From Mytilus californianus (lineage: Eukaryota; Mollusca; Bivalvia; Mytilida; Mytilidae): a DNA stretch of 64,000 nucleotides. The stretch lies in the NCBI RefSeq assembly GCF_021869535.1, contig NW_026262734.1:92757285-92821284 (forward strand). The letters are read 5' to 3'. Below, piece after piece: positions 1 to 11,858 of the stretch. The notes beneath the pieces were generated by a model that saw only the letters and a list, made by a program, of their open reading frames with translations, ran no database searches and was not told the DNA's origin. How positions within the stretch are numbered: position 1 is the first letter of the stretch; every line of letters begins with the position of its first letter. The translations under genes were made by a program, and so were the position numbers.

Positions 1-2035
1 CAATGTTATGTTAACTTACTCTTCTTCCTTTTAATTCGTCTTGCGTTGCATGACATTTCCATTTAATGAATAAAATCTTGGTTTTCTAGATACAAAATTC
101 TCCGACAGCGCTTCTGCCATCTTGTCAGCATTACAGTTTAAACTTGAATGACGTCACGAGCCAAATGAATGAGTGACACACTACTAATACAAATGCGCCA
201 TAGAATAGTCCTGAAAGTTATTTACTTATTTTAACAGGTCTTCGTTTAATCTTTTTTTTATAACTATGATTTTGATTAAATTTTAATTACCAATTAATTT
301 TCGAAAAAATTACCGATAACATTTTCGGGCTGACCTGATATTCGCCTTGATAAAGTCAGTATCGATAACAAAAAGGCCTTTAGTCTATATATATTTGTTA
401 TGCAGTTGTATAAGCCAAAACAAATATGTGTGTTTATGGTACCCTGACCTTCTATGATTTTTTGGAGACGACCCTTTTTTTTTCATTGAAATTTAGGCAA
501 ACTATTTTTCCACCTTTGTTATTTTTATTAAGGCGAAAGTCGTTTACCGATGTTAAAATCTCGTAAATATATACAGAATAGATAACTATACTTCACGAAG
601 AAAAACTGAGGGAATAGCACGAAATCAAATGACTGTAAAATGAATGTAGTTGCGATGTTTTGTTTAGTCAACCGCTAGCATAAAAACAAAAATCGCAAGT
701 GATGTGTAAAACCAAGTTAACTATATCTGAATCACATTAGCAACTCTGGCAAATCCCTGCTAAAAGGAAATGTAGGTCAATGTTATATCGAAGCCGATTA
801 GGAAATTTCCTTGTAGGAAGATGAAATAAACAAAAATTAAAACATTTTTTTCGACCTACCAATCCAATGCATTACGCAGTTGGCAGTGAACACAAACATT
901 TAAAAAACTTACTTGATAACGTAAGTATTAATTCAATCGGCAAGGGGTTGTCTGTCTCTCGTTGGATTTTTAATCCAATTTTTCAAATTCTTCAAAAAAT
1001 TATATTTATCTACATGTCACATGTGTACATTCCAGTGTGAAAGTAGGTCAGCTCAGTGTAAATATTTAACATTTGTGTGCTTTAAATGTGATATTTACTG
1101 AATACACAATGTTATGTTAACTTACTCTTCTTCCTTTTAATTCGTCTTGCGTTGCATGACATTTCCATTTATTGGATAAAATCTTGGTTTTCTAGATACA
1201 AAATTCTCCAACAGCGCTTCTGCCATCTTGTCAGCATTACAGTTTAAACTTGAATGACGTCACGCGCCAAATGAATGAGTGACACACTACTAATACAAAT
1301 GCGCCATATAATAGTCTTGAAAGTTATTTACTTATTTTAACAGGTTTTCGTTTAATCTTTTTTTTATAACTATGATTTTGATTAAATTTTAATTACCAAT
1401 TAATTTTCGAAAAAAATACCGATAAAATTTTCGGGCTGACCTGATATTCGCCTTGATAAATTCAGTATCGATAAGAAAAAGGCCTTTAGTCTATATATAT
1501 ATTTGTTATGCAGTTGTATAAGCCAAAACAAATATGTGTGTTTATGGTACCCTGACCTTCTATGATGTTTTGGAGACGACCCTTTTTTTTTCATTGAAAT
1601 TTAGGTAAACTATTTTTCCACCTTTGTTATTTTTATTAAGGTGAAAGTCGTTTACCGATGTTAAAATCTCGTAAATATATACAGGATAGATAACTATACT
1701 TCACGAAGAAAAACTGAGGGAATAGCACGAAATCATATGACTGTAAAATGAATGTAGTTGCGATGTTTTGTTTAGTCAACCGCTAGCATAAAAACAAAAA
1801 TCGCAAGTGATGTGTAAAACCAAGTTAACTATATCTGAATCACAGTAGCAACTCTGGCAAATCCCTGCTAAAAGGAAATGTAGTTCAATGTTATATCGAA
1901 GCCGATTAGGAAATTTCCTTGTAGGAAGATGAAATAAAAAAAAATTGAAACATTTTTTTCGACCTACCAATCCAATTCATTACGCAGTTGGCAGTGAACA
2001 CAAACATTTGAAAACTTAATTGATATCGTATGTAC
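1..2035. repeat. 1.1-kb tandem duplication
   Basis: Text at 1-934 recurs almost unchanged at 1,107-2,035, an offset of 1,106 bases, with only scattered substitutions and small indels. The stretch 935-1,106 belongs to the first unit only, so the second copy is truncated at about 2,035. The window opens inside the unit, so more copies may lie to the left. I see no convincing coding content in it; the short open frames are not supported by codon pattern or domains. Confidence 0.9.
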
Positions 2036-4090
2036 TAACGATTTTTTACATGCAACTTTAAATTAAAAGAGCAGTGGTAAGCTTTGCTTATATACTGATA
2101 ATGAAATATTGAACTTTTGGTCATTGTAATTTTTCTACCCCCAAGTATTAAGGCCTTATTCAGTACAGCGATTTGGATATTTGCTTTCAATGCTGCATCA
2201 TTGAAATTTTATTTTACGTTTTAAGATAAAATAGTATCCTGGATAGTTTTTACATGATGATTGATAATTTATCAGAATAAAGCATATTGTAAGCATACAA
2301 AGTATCAAATTAAACCTAAGAAGCTGTTTTTCAGAATTTCTCCAGCCCACATGTCATATGTTCAGATTTGTCATGTAAATATGGTATATATTTCTAGCAA
2401 AAGGAAGATAAATCTTGCTTTTTTATGTGTTGTTTTCTAAAAATGTTGCAGTAAAAATAATATTGAAATGATGTTATTCTGATCGGTTTAACATCTTCTT
2501 ACCCTTTTCGTTGCTCTGTTATTTCGTAATTAATTTGGGTTTCCAAAAGGTTTCCTGAAAGTGACACTTCTGGTTTATATATGTAGGACTCTGCTATGCC
2601 GATGTGCGATGTTTGTAAACCTGAAGTGTGATGCATACACTATATTTTCAATTCTTATCATGATGATGTAGAAGTCAATTTGTTTTTTAGGTTTGGTTGT
2701 TAAGGTTTAAATTTAACAGGGGCTTATAATGTTTTAATACTACAAGAAATTGGGTGTGATTGTTAGAGATTGGAAAGTTAATCTTCTGTAGCTTTTTTTT
2801 TCGAAATCTTCAAAATATTAAAACCAGGTTTAATCTACCATTTTGACATAATGAAATGCCTGTTCCAAGTCAGGAATACGACAGTTGTTTTTCAATCGTT
2901 CGATGTGTTTGACCTTTTGATATTGACATTTGATAAGAGACTTTCCGTTTTAAATTTTCCTTGGAGTTCGGTATTTTTTTTCTACATACAGGGGAGCATG
3001 GCATTCTCTAAATACATACGAGTCGGCAGACAGACTATGCGTATTTAGCTATTACAGTAAACGAGGAACTCACAATAGGAACCAAGTAAAGATTAAATGG
3101 TAACATATAATTATGTTCACATGCTGAAACTCAAAGAGGGGATGATCTCTCATTTGGTATGCAACTGTAACTATGGACATTCATAGACAATAACGAATGC
3201 AAATTAATATACTAACTATTAAACATATCCTCTTCATTTAGGCCTAATAATTTAATATTTGTAGATTTTAAGCTAGCATCTCGATTAATATGGACCATCG
3301 CATATCTGCAGCATGACCATCGCACTTCACCGTACCAATCGCATCTCCGAGTCCTACCTTTATATTCAAAATGCGAGTCTGGAGTCTCTCTTTTTTTATC
3401 TACATTCCAATCTTAACAATGAATGCTAAACACGTATCTACGATCACTGGTGCCACGACTATTTGTATATACCAAAGTGTGGCTGGACACCTGTATTCCT
3501 CTGTAACCAATTATATTGTATTGTATTGTCCCAAATCAAAAACTGCTTTCAATTGGTAAGTGTGTGTGTGTGTGAGGATGTGTGTGTGTGTTCGAAAACA
3601 TGGAAATGACAAATAAATGACATATAACGGGTAGTTATTACATTTTGATTATATTCAAATTAATATTGAATTCTGAAATTTTGATTGACAAGATAAAGCT
3701 GCTCCTTGAATCTCATATTACTTCATTTTTGAAATCATTTTGTTGAAATAGATACAAAATGTATAACCAAATTAAATAGGTATATGCTCATATTAAAAAA
3801 AAAAGTTGTTGACGAACCTCGAAAGAAATATATTTTAAGATTTAAAAACAAATTCAATGCCGAAAATTTAATAATCAATCATGGTAGTATTGAATCAATA
3901 TGTCTCACAAGTTTATTTTGTCTACTGAAATAATATAAATGATAAACGAAACTGCTATATTATCAGGAATTATTGCATGCATTTATGTTTGCAATATGTG
4001 AAGAATGGACAAAAATGCAAGATCATTTTTTACGATTTCAAAGAAAGCTGCTACAGATATATGTATTATATATCAGAGTGCGAGGTCTTA
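2036..4090. other. Non-coding stretch, no gene recognised
   Basis: AT-rich sequence with a short GT microsatellite near 3,556-3,590. Open frames here are short and show no domain. It lies downstream of the last recognised exon of gene B on the minus strand and could hold its cytoplasmic exons or 3' UTR, but I could not identify them. Confidence 0.4.
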
Positions 4091-4099
4091 TTATTGTAA

Positions 4100-4283
4100 A
4101 AATCACCTACACGCATTATTCGAATTAATAATTTCTGAATCAACAGTATATAAACAGGGTGAGATGGCAAATTAGATATTGATTGTTGACTTGGAATGCC
4201 AACATAATCTACAAGAACGATTACTATTGAAATGATTAATAATACTAGAATAGCAAATGATGTCAATGGTATGCTATTTCGGA
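4100..4283 (-). CDS. Probable transmembrane exon of Ig gene B
   Basis: The minus strand has an AG acceptor just before 4,283. In phase 1, which matches the donor phase of the Ig exon at 6.6 kb, it reads a polar start followed by about 20 hydrophobic residues (FAILVLLIISIVIVLV) and then a mixed tail. That is what a type I receptor needs after its Ig domains. The polypyrimidine tract is only moderate and the 3' end is unclear; possible donors lie near 4,100. I infer membership in gene B from phase, strand and order. It could instead be a chance hydrophobic frame in AT-rich DNA. Confidence 0.4.
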
Positions 4284-4914
4284 CTTTCAAGCAACGATAA
4301 CAAAACTGGGTCGTCCTTCATTCTTTTGAATACTAACTTAACATAAACGATCTGTTAAATAACAACTAACGGTACCTTTTTCCAAGCAACGATTCTATTA
4401 TTATTCAAATTTGCAAATGTTTTAATAATTATATGCGATCTCAACTTAAATGGTGATGCTTTCTTAAATAAATATATTATTCATTATCACAATCTTCTAA
4501 AAGAAAGAATCCACAATGCTTTTAAACATAAAAATGGTAGCATACGCGATAAATGTATTGCTTTGGGATACCATACGGCATATTTTGTTCATAGTGAACT
4601 AAAAGGTAAACATGCGACACAGAGGAACAAGTAATTGGTATGCTGGAGTTTTTTTTTATTTACAGCATATGTGTTGAATTTTGATGTAGTCTTTTCAACA
4701 AATTGTCGGCATTCCTATGGAAATGAACTATGCCGACCTCTTCTTATTTTCATATGAGTCGGAGTTCCTTCAGACTCTTGTCAATCAAGATCAAAGAAGC
4801 CAGATCATTTAATTTCACATTCAGATATATTGATAATGTTCTGTCCATTAACAATTCAAACTTTTCTGATTGGATTCCATAAATATATCATCTACAACTA
4901 GGAATTAAAGTATG

Positions 4915-5110
4915 TAGTTGAAGAGCATTGAGGACCAACAATTCCCAAAAGTTTTGCCAAATACAGCTAAGGTACATTGTAATATATTCTTGATGAAGAA
5001 AAGCCTTAGTATTTTGAAAATTCAAAGTTTTGAAAACAGTTACTTTATAATTATGACGATATCAGTGATGATGCATGTCAATACAGAAGTGCTGATATTG
5101 ATTGTTTTCC
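4915..5110 (-). repeat. Dispersed mussel repeat (R2 family), fragment
   Basis: The text starting TTGAAGAGCATTGAGGACC is shared with 26,895-27,060 (same strand) and, reversed, with 9,100-9,330. The open frame over it is a product of the repeat and not a gene. Confidence 0.6.
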
Positions 5111-5599
5111 GTTTATAAGCAGTATATACATTTATTAACTGAACGTTATCTCTTTAAACACTTTAAAGGATTATCATGATTTGATAAGCTGTTACAAAAA
5201 GATTGTTTAGCAAATGAACAGAGAATGATTTCAAATTACGTAACTACATTCATTATTTTGGTAATGATCAAAATGTTGAAAAGATACATCTTTCTAAGCT
5301 TAATTTGAAAACAACACACTTCTTGTTTTGTATATGATAAAATAATAAAAACAACACTTTATTAATTTCATGCGTCCGAAGCATTTTTCTGTATTTACTT
5401 TTGTCAGGAATGCTCAAAGCCGAATTTTTGAAAGCCGAGGATGTATAAGAACCGACACAGTGGCAAAGCAATATGACCAAAAAGTACCCCCCAAAAAAAG
5501 CCAAATTCATCTAAGGTCAACTTTGCTCTTGGAAGTTGAAACCTAACTTTCTTTGTAATTTCAAAATTTATAAAAGGACAATTTTAGAAAGTTTGCTTA

Positions 5600-5990
5600 T
5601 AGATCATGTCAGCACCAAAGTACTGACTACTGAGCTGATGATACCCTCGGGGCTGATAGTCCACCAGCAAAGGTATCGGCCCAGTGCTGTAAAAAATTAT
5701 AACAACACGTTATTAATTTCATCTCAAGATATGTATATCTTTGTTATTGAATTTTTCTTAAAGATGTTTAATATAACTTTGCACTGTTTGAAATATGAAC
5801 GATTTTCGACCTTGATATACATTACCTTATCTGTATCTGTAAGACTTTCAAAATTCTCAATGCTTTTCATCTTTGTAATTTATTTGACCTTTTAACCTTT
5901 GTGATTAGAGCGTCACTGGTGAATCTTGTTCTTTTGTAGACGAAAACGAGCATCTAGCGTACAAAATTATAAGGCTGGTATCTTTGATGA
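5600..5990 (+). repeat. Dispersed mussel repeat (R2 family)
   Basis: Contains the GATACCCTCGGGGCTGATAG block also seen near 15,500 (inverted) and 27,080, and ends in the block reading AGCGTCACTGGTGAATCTTG shared with 9,250 and 26,840. The 119-codon open frame across it (5,536-5,895) is therefore not called as a gene. Confidence 0.6.
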
Positions 5991-6059
5991 GTTTTGTTTT
6001 ATTCGGCTACCTTAGTTATTATTTAAAGCGTAGGTGATGACAATATAACCAAACACATG

Positions 6060-6300
6060 TATCGTTTGAGATGAAAATACTATCTTAAAAGAGGAACGAA
6101 AGATACCAGAGGGACAGTCAAACTCACAGATCGAACACAAACTGACAACGCCATGGCCAAAAATAAAAAGACAAAAAGACACAACATAGAAAACTTAAGA
6201 CTAAGCAACACGAACCTCACCAAAACCTGGAGGTGATCTCATGTGCTCCGGAAGGGTAAGCAGATCATGCTCCAAATGTATATGATTTATAAATTATTAA
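6060..6300 (+). repeat. Dispersed mussel repeat (R3 family)
   Basis: A block with GAGGGACAGTCAAACTCA followed by an A-rich middle and GGAGGTGATCTCATGTGCTC. A diverged copy lies at 10,985-11,215 and a fragment at 32,370-32,520. I know this block as a common interspersed sequence in bivalve genomes; no coding role. Confidence 0.6.
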
Positions 6301-6635
6301 CTAAAAAAGAAATCAAACCGAAACAATAATTTTGGTCTCATTTACTAGAACAAGACAATATAAAGTGGTGTTCAGGCTATAATGCGAGTTTACAAAATTA
6401 TGATACATTCAGTTTGCGTTTATGTAGTTTTCTTGTACCATGTTTTGTAGTTGTTAGTCATAACTCTTATGAACCTAATTGTTTGAAAAATGAATAAACA
6501 GTTCTTACCAGGGCAAAATGTATAAACCGACTTTCAAAAGGTAAAATGTCTAAAAGAAATCGTTTTGATTATATATTTTTAAAAGATTTTTCATATACCT
6601 CTTACAACAATGAGCAAATCAAGTTTAGTACTTAC

Positions 6636-6906
6636 TGTTCACATTTAAAGTTGCAGATGCATTTAACCTTCTCATATCATTTGCAAACATATACTCCAGT
6701 ATCTTGGTAATCACAAAATGAAATTTCAAGTTTACTTTTGTTATTCGTTGTGTTGTCCATCATCCGTCGAATAAAAGTATTATATGGGTAATGATCCCAA
6801 GAACAATTCCACAATAGATGATTTGTCGTTGCAATACAGCATGATATCTCAGCTGATGTTGACGCGTTACATGATAGAGTAATCGGATGTACTTTGACAA
6901 CATGGT
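6636..6906 (-). pseudogene. Ig-like exon 5 of gene B, frameshifted
   Basis: Flanked on the minus strand by a TTTTAG acceptor and a GTAAGT donor. It enters in phase 1, matching the previous donor. It encodes an Ig-like fold: B-strand cysteine in ITLSCNAS, tryptophan in LLWNCSWD, and the F-strand motif DTGVYVC. Just after this last cysteine the frame meets a stop, while the frame shifted by one base continues with NASATLNVN up to the donor. The exon is 271 bases, one more than a phase-1/phase-1 exon should have, which fits a single-base indel near 6,680. Either the exon is decayed or the base is an assembly error. Confidence 0.6.
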
Positions 6907-6939
6907 CTAAAATAAATTAACGTCTAGTTTTGTAAACAT

Positions 6940-7250
6940 TACGTTTAAACCCGCTGCATTTGTTTGCACCTGTCCCAAGTCAGGAATCTGATATTCAGTA
7001 GTGGTCGTTTGTTGATGTGGTTCATCAAGTGTTTCTCGTTTTTCGTTTTTTATATAGATTAGACCGTTGGTTTTCCCGTTTGAATGGTTTTACACTAGTA
7101 ACTTTTAGGGCCCTTTATAGCTTACTGTTCAATGTGAGCCAATGCTCCGCGTTGACGACCGTACTGTGACCTATAATGGTTTACTTTTATAAATTTTGAC
7201 TTGGATGGAGAGTTGTCTCATTGGCACTCATACCACATCTTCTTATATCT
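6940..7250 (+). repeat. Dispersed mussel repeat (R1 family)
   Basis: Runs from CCGCTGCATTTGTTTGCACC to the tail GTTGTCTCATTGGCACTCAT. An inverted copy of similar length lies at 13,341-13,646, and further fragments lie at 23.3-23.5, 25.04-25.2, 39.66-39.8 and 55.6-56.07 kb. I associate this family with Mytilus. Confidence 0.75.
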
Positions 7251-7493
7251 ATTAATAACATTATTCTCAAGAAAATCTCTCAAAGAAATAGATAAGTAAG
7301 AAAAACAATAACAGACAGACTCAAACGGTTTTCATTTTCCGTAGTTTAAAATCCTGAGGATCAGTACGATCTATAAGAACAACAATCTAACTTTACAATC
7401 AAAACTAACAAATACATAAACATAATGTTCCGAATTAAAAATTTAGAATAAGCAATAAATATGGAACGCCGTAACTGCCTTATGGTACTTCCT

Positions 7494-8046
7494 TCTTTAT
7501 CATGATGAGGTTGTCTTTATCATGATGAGGTTTTTCCTTATTATGATGAGGTTTTTCTCTTTTATGATGAGGTTTTTCATTATTATGATAAGGTTTTTCT
7601 CTATTATGATGAGCTTTTTCTCTATTTAGATGAGCTTTTTCTCTATTATGATGAGCTTTTTCTCTATTTAGATGAGCTTTTTCTCTATTATGATGAGCTT
7701 TTTCTCTATTTAGATGAGCTTTTTCTCTATTATGATGAGCTTTTTCTCTATTTAGATGAGCTTTTTCTCTATTATGATGAGCTTTTTCTCTATTTAGATG
7801 AGCTTTTTCTCTATTATGATGAGCTTTTTCTCTATTATGATGAGCTTTTTCTCTATTATGATGAGCTTTTTCTCTATTATGATGAGGTTTTTCTTTATTA
7901 TGATGAGGTTTTTCTCTATTATGATGAGGTTTTTCTCTATTATGATGAGGTTTTTCTTTATTATGATGAGGGTTTTCTTTATTATGATAAGGTTTTTCTC
8001 TATTATGATGAGGTTTTTCTCTATTATGATGAGGTTTTTTTCTTTA
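7494..8046. repeat. 21-bp minisatellite with 42-bp dimers
   Basis: About 26 copies of a 21-bp unit of the form GAGCTTTTTCTCTATTATGAT. Between about 7,600 and 7,810 two variants (ending TTATGAT and TTTAGAT) alternate strictly, giving a 42-bp higher-order period; the two ends of the array are monomeric with GAGG in place of GAGC. Because 21 is divisible by 3, both strands have long open frames with heptad-like repeats. These are a by-product and I do not call them genes. Confidence 0.95.
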
Positions 8047-8115
8047 TGAGCATTTCTTTTATTATGATTATCTATTAGAAGGGAATCATGGGAAATTAAG
8101 AGAAAAGAAAAGAAA

Positions 8116-8790
8116 ATGAGTGAATCAGAAATGTTAAAAATTCTTAGGAAGGTTGGCTTGCTCCATGTGCGGGAAATGTTTGAGAAAGAAAAAATCACAC
8201 CAAATATTGTCAGCATGCTTTCAAAACATGAACTGGAATGTCTAGGAGTTACCATTCAAGCGCATATGATGACGCTGAGAATAGAATGCATCAAGTATGG
8301 AAACATGAAACCTGTGAAAACTGATGGTTTGGATAGTCACCCAAAATACCATGTCAACAAAAATGTACTGGAATCGTTGTTGGATTGTGACTTCAAGATA
8401 TCGGACATTGGAAATCTCTTACAACTCTCAGAGAGAACAATCTATCGACGGATGGCTTATTTTGGACTACAAAACAGAGATTGTTTTCTGACATTGATGA
8501 TCACAACCTTGACAATATACTTTCCGGCATTGTCGTTGACAATATAAAAAGGAAAAGGAATTAAAGTACAAAGATGTTAAGAGATGCCATTCATAGAATA
8601 GACTATGCTGGTACCCAAGAGAGAAAGACCGGTCGACTGCACAGGAGTGTATACAACGTGATTTCACCGAACCACTTATGGCACACAGACAGTAACCATA
8701 AATTAGTAAGATGAAGATTCATTATACTGGGTGGAATTGATGGGTTCAGTAGGCTAATTATCTTGGGAATATTTTGGGACCATAATTACT
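8116..8790 (+). pseudogene. Decayed SAM-HTH-DDE integrase-like transposase
   Basis: The ATG at 8,116 opens a frame whose first 65 residues look like a sterile alpha motif (helices around VREMFEKEKITPNIVSML and HELECLGV). Residues 90-120 form a helix-turn-helix (ISDIGNLLQLSERTIYRRMA). Near 8,480 the frame must shift by one base to continue as FSDIDDHNLDNILSG. After a lost segment it resumes at about 8,574 with RDAIHRIDYAG, and then HLWHTDSNHKLVR, an in-frame stop, and GGIDGFSRLI. The WHxDxNHK and GGxDGFSR blocks are typical of the integrase-core transposase family found in fish and invertebrate genomes. The reading ends near 8,790, so later catalytic residues are gone. It is a dead fragment, at least two frameshifts or deletions plus one stop. 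Confidence 0.75.
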
Positions 8791-9099
8791 AGACTCAAAA
8801 TTAAAATTGAAAAAATGTTCAGCTCATAAAGATCTACAAAAATATCTGCAATGGCTAAAGTGTCAGATTTTATGTTTCAGAGTTATTTCCCTTTATATAC
8901 ATAAATTTGATGATTTTCACATTCTTTTGCATATATTTTGTACACTTTTAGAGCCAAAATTATAATTGGAAATTGTTAAACTCGTTAAAATCTAAATACT
9001 AAATTGTCAGATTTTCTGTTTGAGAGTTATCTCTCTTTGAATACTGAACGTCATCTAATAGTATTTATACAGGTGAGCGAATTGTAGAATCAAGGCAAT

Positions 9100-9330
9100 G
9101 TTGTGTTTTTTTAGTCGCCTACAACGAAAGTTGCAGGTAGCAGGCACCATTTTTTTAACCTTAGATGTATATGGTACAAACCATTTGGAATTTTGGGTCC
9201 TCAATCTTTTACAGCTTCGTACTTTATTTAGCATTTTTTACATGTTTTATTCGAGTATCACTGATGACTATTGTAGACGAAGCGTGGTTTTGGCAAACAC
9301 AATTTTAATCCTGGTATTATGACAGATTTA
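9100..9330 (+). repeat. Dispersed mussel repeat (R2 family)
   Basis: Reads in the opposite direction to 26,770-26,960 and shares with it the blocks around ACTGATGACTATTGTAGACG and the tail TTTTAATCCTGGTA. The 74-codon open frame over it is the repeat. Confidence 0.6.
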
Positions 9331-9658
9331 TTGATACGACTTGTTCTGGTACCAATTGAATAAACCCACAGTTTGTTTAATATAAACGAAAATCATATGA
9401 TAACCCTCTACGTCGACACTAAAAAAAATTCACGTAAATAAAGAATTGAAGAGCATACCATATAAATATGAATTTGCATTTATGTGTATTATATTAGATT
9501 AAAATCAAAGTCATCTGATAACTAGATTATGTGTTATAAAAAAAAATACTAAGCATTTAAACTTTAATAATTGAACACGTGTTGCCATAAAAATAAAACG
9601 TGTTGATCAACCTTAGTTTTTTGTGTAGTATTTGCCTAATCTATTTTTTTTCGTCGTA

Positions 9659-9925
9659 TTTTGGGGAGGGGCAAAATACAAAAAAAACTAACCATCTTCT
9701 AATATCTGTATGGCGATATCTTCTTTACCTCCACTATTTCGAATTCTAGCAAGATAATTTCCAAAATGCTCAGCTTTTGTTGGCTGAACTGTTTTGGGGA
9801 GTGGCAAAATACAAAAAAAAACTAACCATCTTCTAACATCTGTATGGCGATATCTTCTTTACCTCCACTATTTCGAATTCTACCAAGATAATTTCCAAAA
9901 TGCTCAGCTTTTGTTGGCATAACTG
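9659..9925. repeat. 133-bp tandem duplication over an exon end
   Basis: 9,659-9,791 and 9,792-9,924 are near-identical (offset 133). The unit covers the 3' part of Ig exon 4 of gene B, its GTTAGT donor and a short intron stretch. The copy at 9,792 is continuous with the rest of the exon; the one at 9,659 is an orphan exon end with its own donor but no acceptor. Confidence 0.9.
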
Positions 9926-10122
9926 TGAATGATAAAGTATATGCATTTAATGTTTGCCAGTTTTCACTTCCCACATTCCTTGTTTTCCATTTTTGTTCAG
10001 CGATATCCACGAAACAGTCGGTGTTTCAAAACTTTCCACGTCAATTCTTATTTCGACTGGGATTTCTGTTTCTGTGAAATATTTGAAAGGTTCTGGAAAC
10101 CATTTTTTCACTATTGGCTTGT
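9827..10122 (-). pseudogene. Ig-like exon 4 of gene B, frameshifted
   Basis: On the minus strand an ACAG acceptor ends just above 10,122 and a GTTAGT donor begins at 9,826. It enters in phase 1 and reads KPIVKKWFPEPF, then TVSWISLNKNG (C-strand tryptophan). Near 9,965-9,985 the frame hits a stop, whereas the neighbouring frame carries on with YTLSFTVMPTKAEHFGNYL and ends in phase 1 at the donor. Length is 296 bases, not a multiple of three, consistent with one small indel. The usual F-strand cysteine is replaced (FGNYLGRIRNSGG), and no B-strand cysteine is visible, so this would be a cysteine-less Ig fold even if intact. Confidence 0.6.
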
Positions 10123-10545
10123 CTGTAAAGATAAGTATTAACTTGACTTTGAAAGTACAAAAAAGGGATTTTAGTCGTATAATGCGTCGCTTTATGCAAT
10201 CCATCTAGACGTTAATTGTAATGTTTGAAAACATTAATTATAAATTCCAAAAGGCCAACCAATATTTGTTTTTAAATTTTAGATCATCTTGATTTTTTTA
10301 TACTGTGAAGTTGAATCTATCAATCAAAAGCGCAACAATAGTTGTATTTCCAGTTAATGTCATATGTGCTGTTATTAATAATCTATGTGAGATCTTTTAG
10401 TTGATATTACTACCCAAAAACCTTTAATGTTAACAGATACAATATTTTTCCTGAGTGTTTTAACATATAGATATAAATTAAATCAAATTGAAATAAAGCA
10501 TGCTAGTATTCTTAAAAACAAATAGTATAAAACTTGCATTTTTAC

Positions 10546-10805
10546 AATCACTCGAACTGTGTCTGTTGCAGTTCCAACATGATTTGTTACTTCACAAGTA
10601 TAAAACCCCGCATCATGTCTTGTTACATTTGTCTTCACAAAAGAAAAATGAGCCACATAAACGGTTCTTTGTTCGTTAGCTAGAATTTGCTCTAAGCTTA
10701 TCGTTGTCTCTGGATGGTTTGAATTGAATTTGCAAAGCAGATGCAAAAACATACCTTCCGCTACTGTTGATTATGGTTTTGCTACAATTTTTACTTTTGG
10801 AAAAA
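10546..10805 (-). pseudogene. Ig-like exon 3 of gene B, probably damaged
   Basis: A TTTTAG acceptor at 10,806 is in phase with the previous exon and would read FPKVKIVAKP, then TAA (10,773-10,771), then STVAEG. A second acceptor (CAG, exon start 10,763) is in the same frame and skips the stop but drops the first Ig strand. The body is Ig-like: B-strand cysteine in LHLLCKFN and the F-strand motif DAGFYTCEVTNHVG. The only nearby donor (GTAAAA at 10,545) is phase 0, whereas the next exon needs phase 1. So both ends look compromised. It might be rescued by the alternative acceptor, but the donor mismatch argues for decay. Confidence 0.6.
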
Positions 10806-10984
10806 CTAAAATGGACCATTAGTGTAAATATATAATATTTTGATCAAAAAATAATCACGTTTAATTCATGTATTATTAAGTGTCTATATGGATAATAAAT
10901 CTTTATATTTCTTTACGGAAAAAAAAAGAATATATATGAACATTGATTGCGGTACAACACGAGGAGAAAAGGAGAAAATTGATT

Positions 10985-11215
10985 CACAAATAATCTTTAT
11001 TTAGAAAAAGAGGCGAAAGATTTTAAAGGGACATTCAAAACTCAAAAATTGAGAGAAAAAAACAACGTCTTGTCAACAATCGAATAAAAACAAAAAGGCA
11101 AACAAGCTTAAAAAAAATGCTTAGAAAAAAAATAAAATAGAAATGCAAGCCACACAAAAAGCTAGAGGCGATCTCAGGTGCATTAGAAGGGTCGGCAGAT
11201 CCTGTTTAATTTGTA
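10985..11215 (+). repeat. Dispersed mussel repeat (R3 family), diverged
   Basis: Same layout as 6,060-6,300: an AGAGGCGAAAGATT start, A-rich middle and GAGGCGATCTCAGGTGCATT end. It sits in an intron of gene B. Confidence 0.55.
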
Positions 11216-11858
11216 ACACCCATCGTTATACTCTAGTTAGAATAAATATATATCGGTATTTTTGTTATTTACGATTATTCATATGTAGTCATTTATCATA
11301 GTGAATCGTTCTTACTTGAAGACTGTTCTTGTAGATATTATATAAGTATATCTTTTCCCGTTTGTGATTAGGTTTCTATTGTAACGGACATACATCAAAA
11401 TCGAATATTCATTTATATGAAAGAGTTGATAACATGTATTAGGTAATTCTATGAAGCGAAATATCTTGCTTATTGTTTACCCAGTAAAGATAGATTACGT
11501 TCATTGAAATTTCAAATGTCAATAAAGAAGCCAACATAACGAATGGATTGTAAATATACTGTGGATTCATTTATATTCGTTTCTAATAATGCAATGTCCG
11601 TGGATTGTAAAAAAAAAGGTACTTGGATTTACATTTGTTTTCGTGATGTACAGGAAATTCCTATGTTATGAAAAAATCAAATCTGTAGTTAATATTTACC
11701 CACAAAATCCGCGAAAATTTACACCAAACAAAACATAAGTAATACACTGTATGTAAGATCAAAGGAACTATAGGAACAAAAAACTCTAGAAAAGAATAAT
11801 CATTAAAGTTTGAATAAGTTTTTCCAAAGCTTAATTAGAGAATTCTTTACATACTTAC

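Noticed and set aside
5536-5895. 119-codon plus-strand frame
   Set aside because: It lies over R2 repeat text and has no domain.
7794-8255. 153-codon minus-strand frame with LIIIEKN heptads, and the plus-strand MSFFSIM frame
   Set aside because: Both come from the 21-bp minisatellite, whose length is divisible by three. The minus frame also runs antisense through the integrase remnant.
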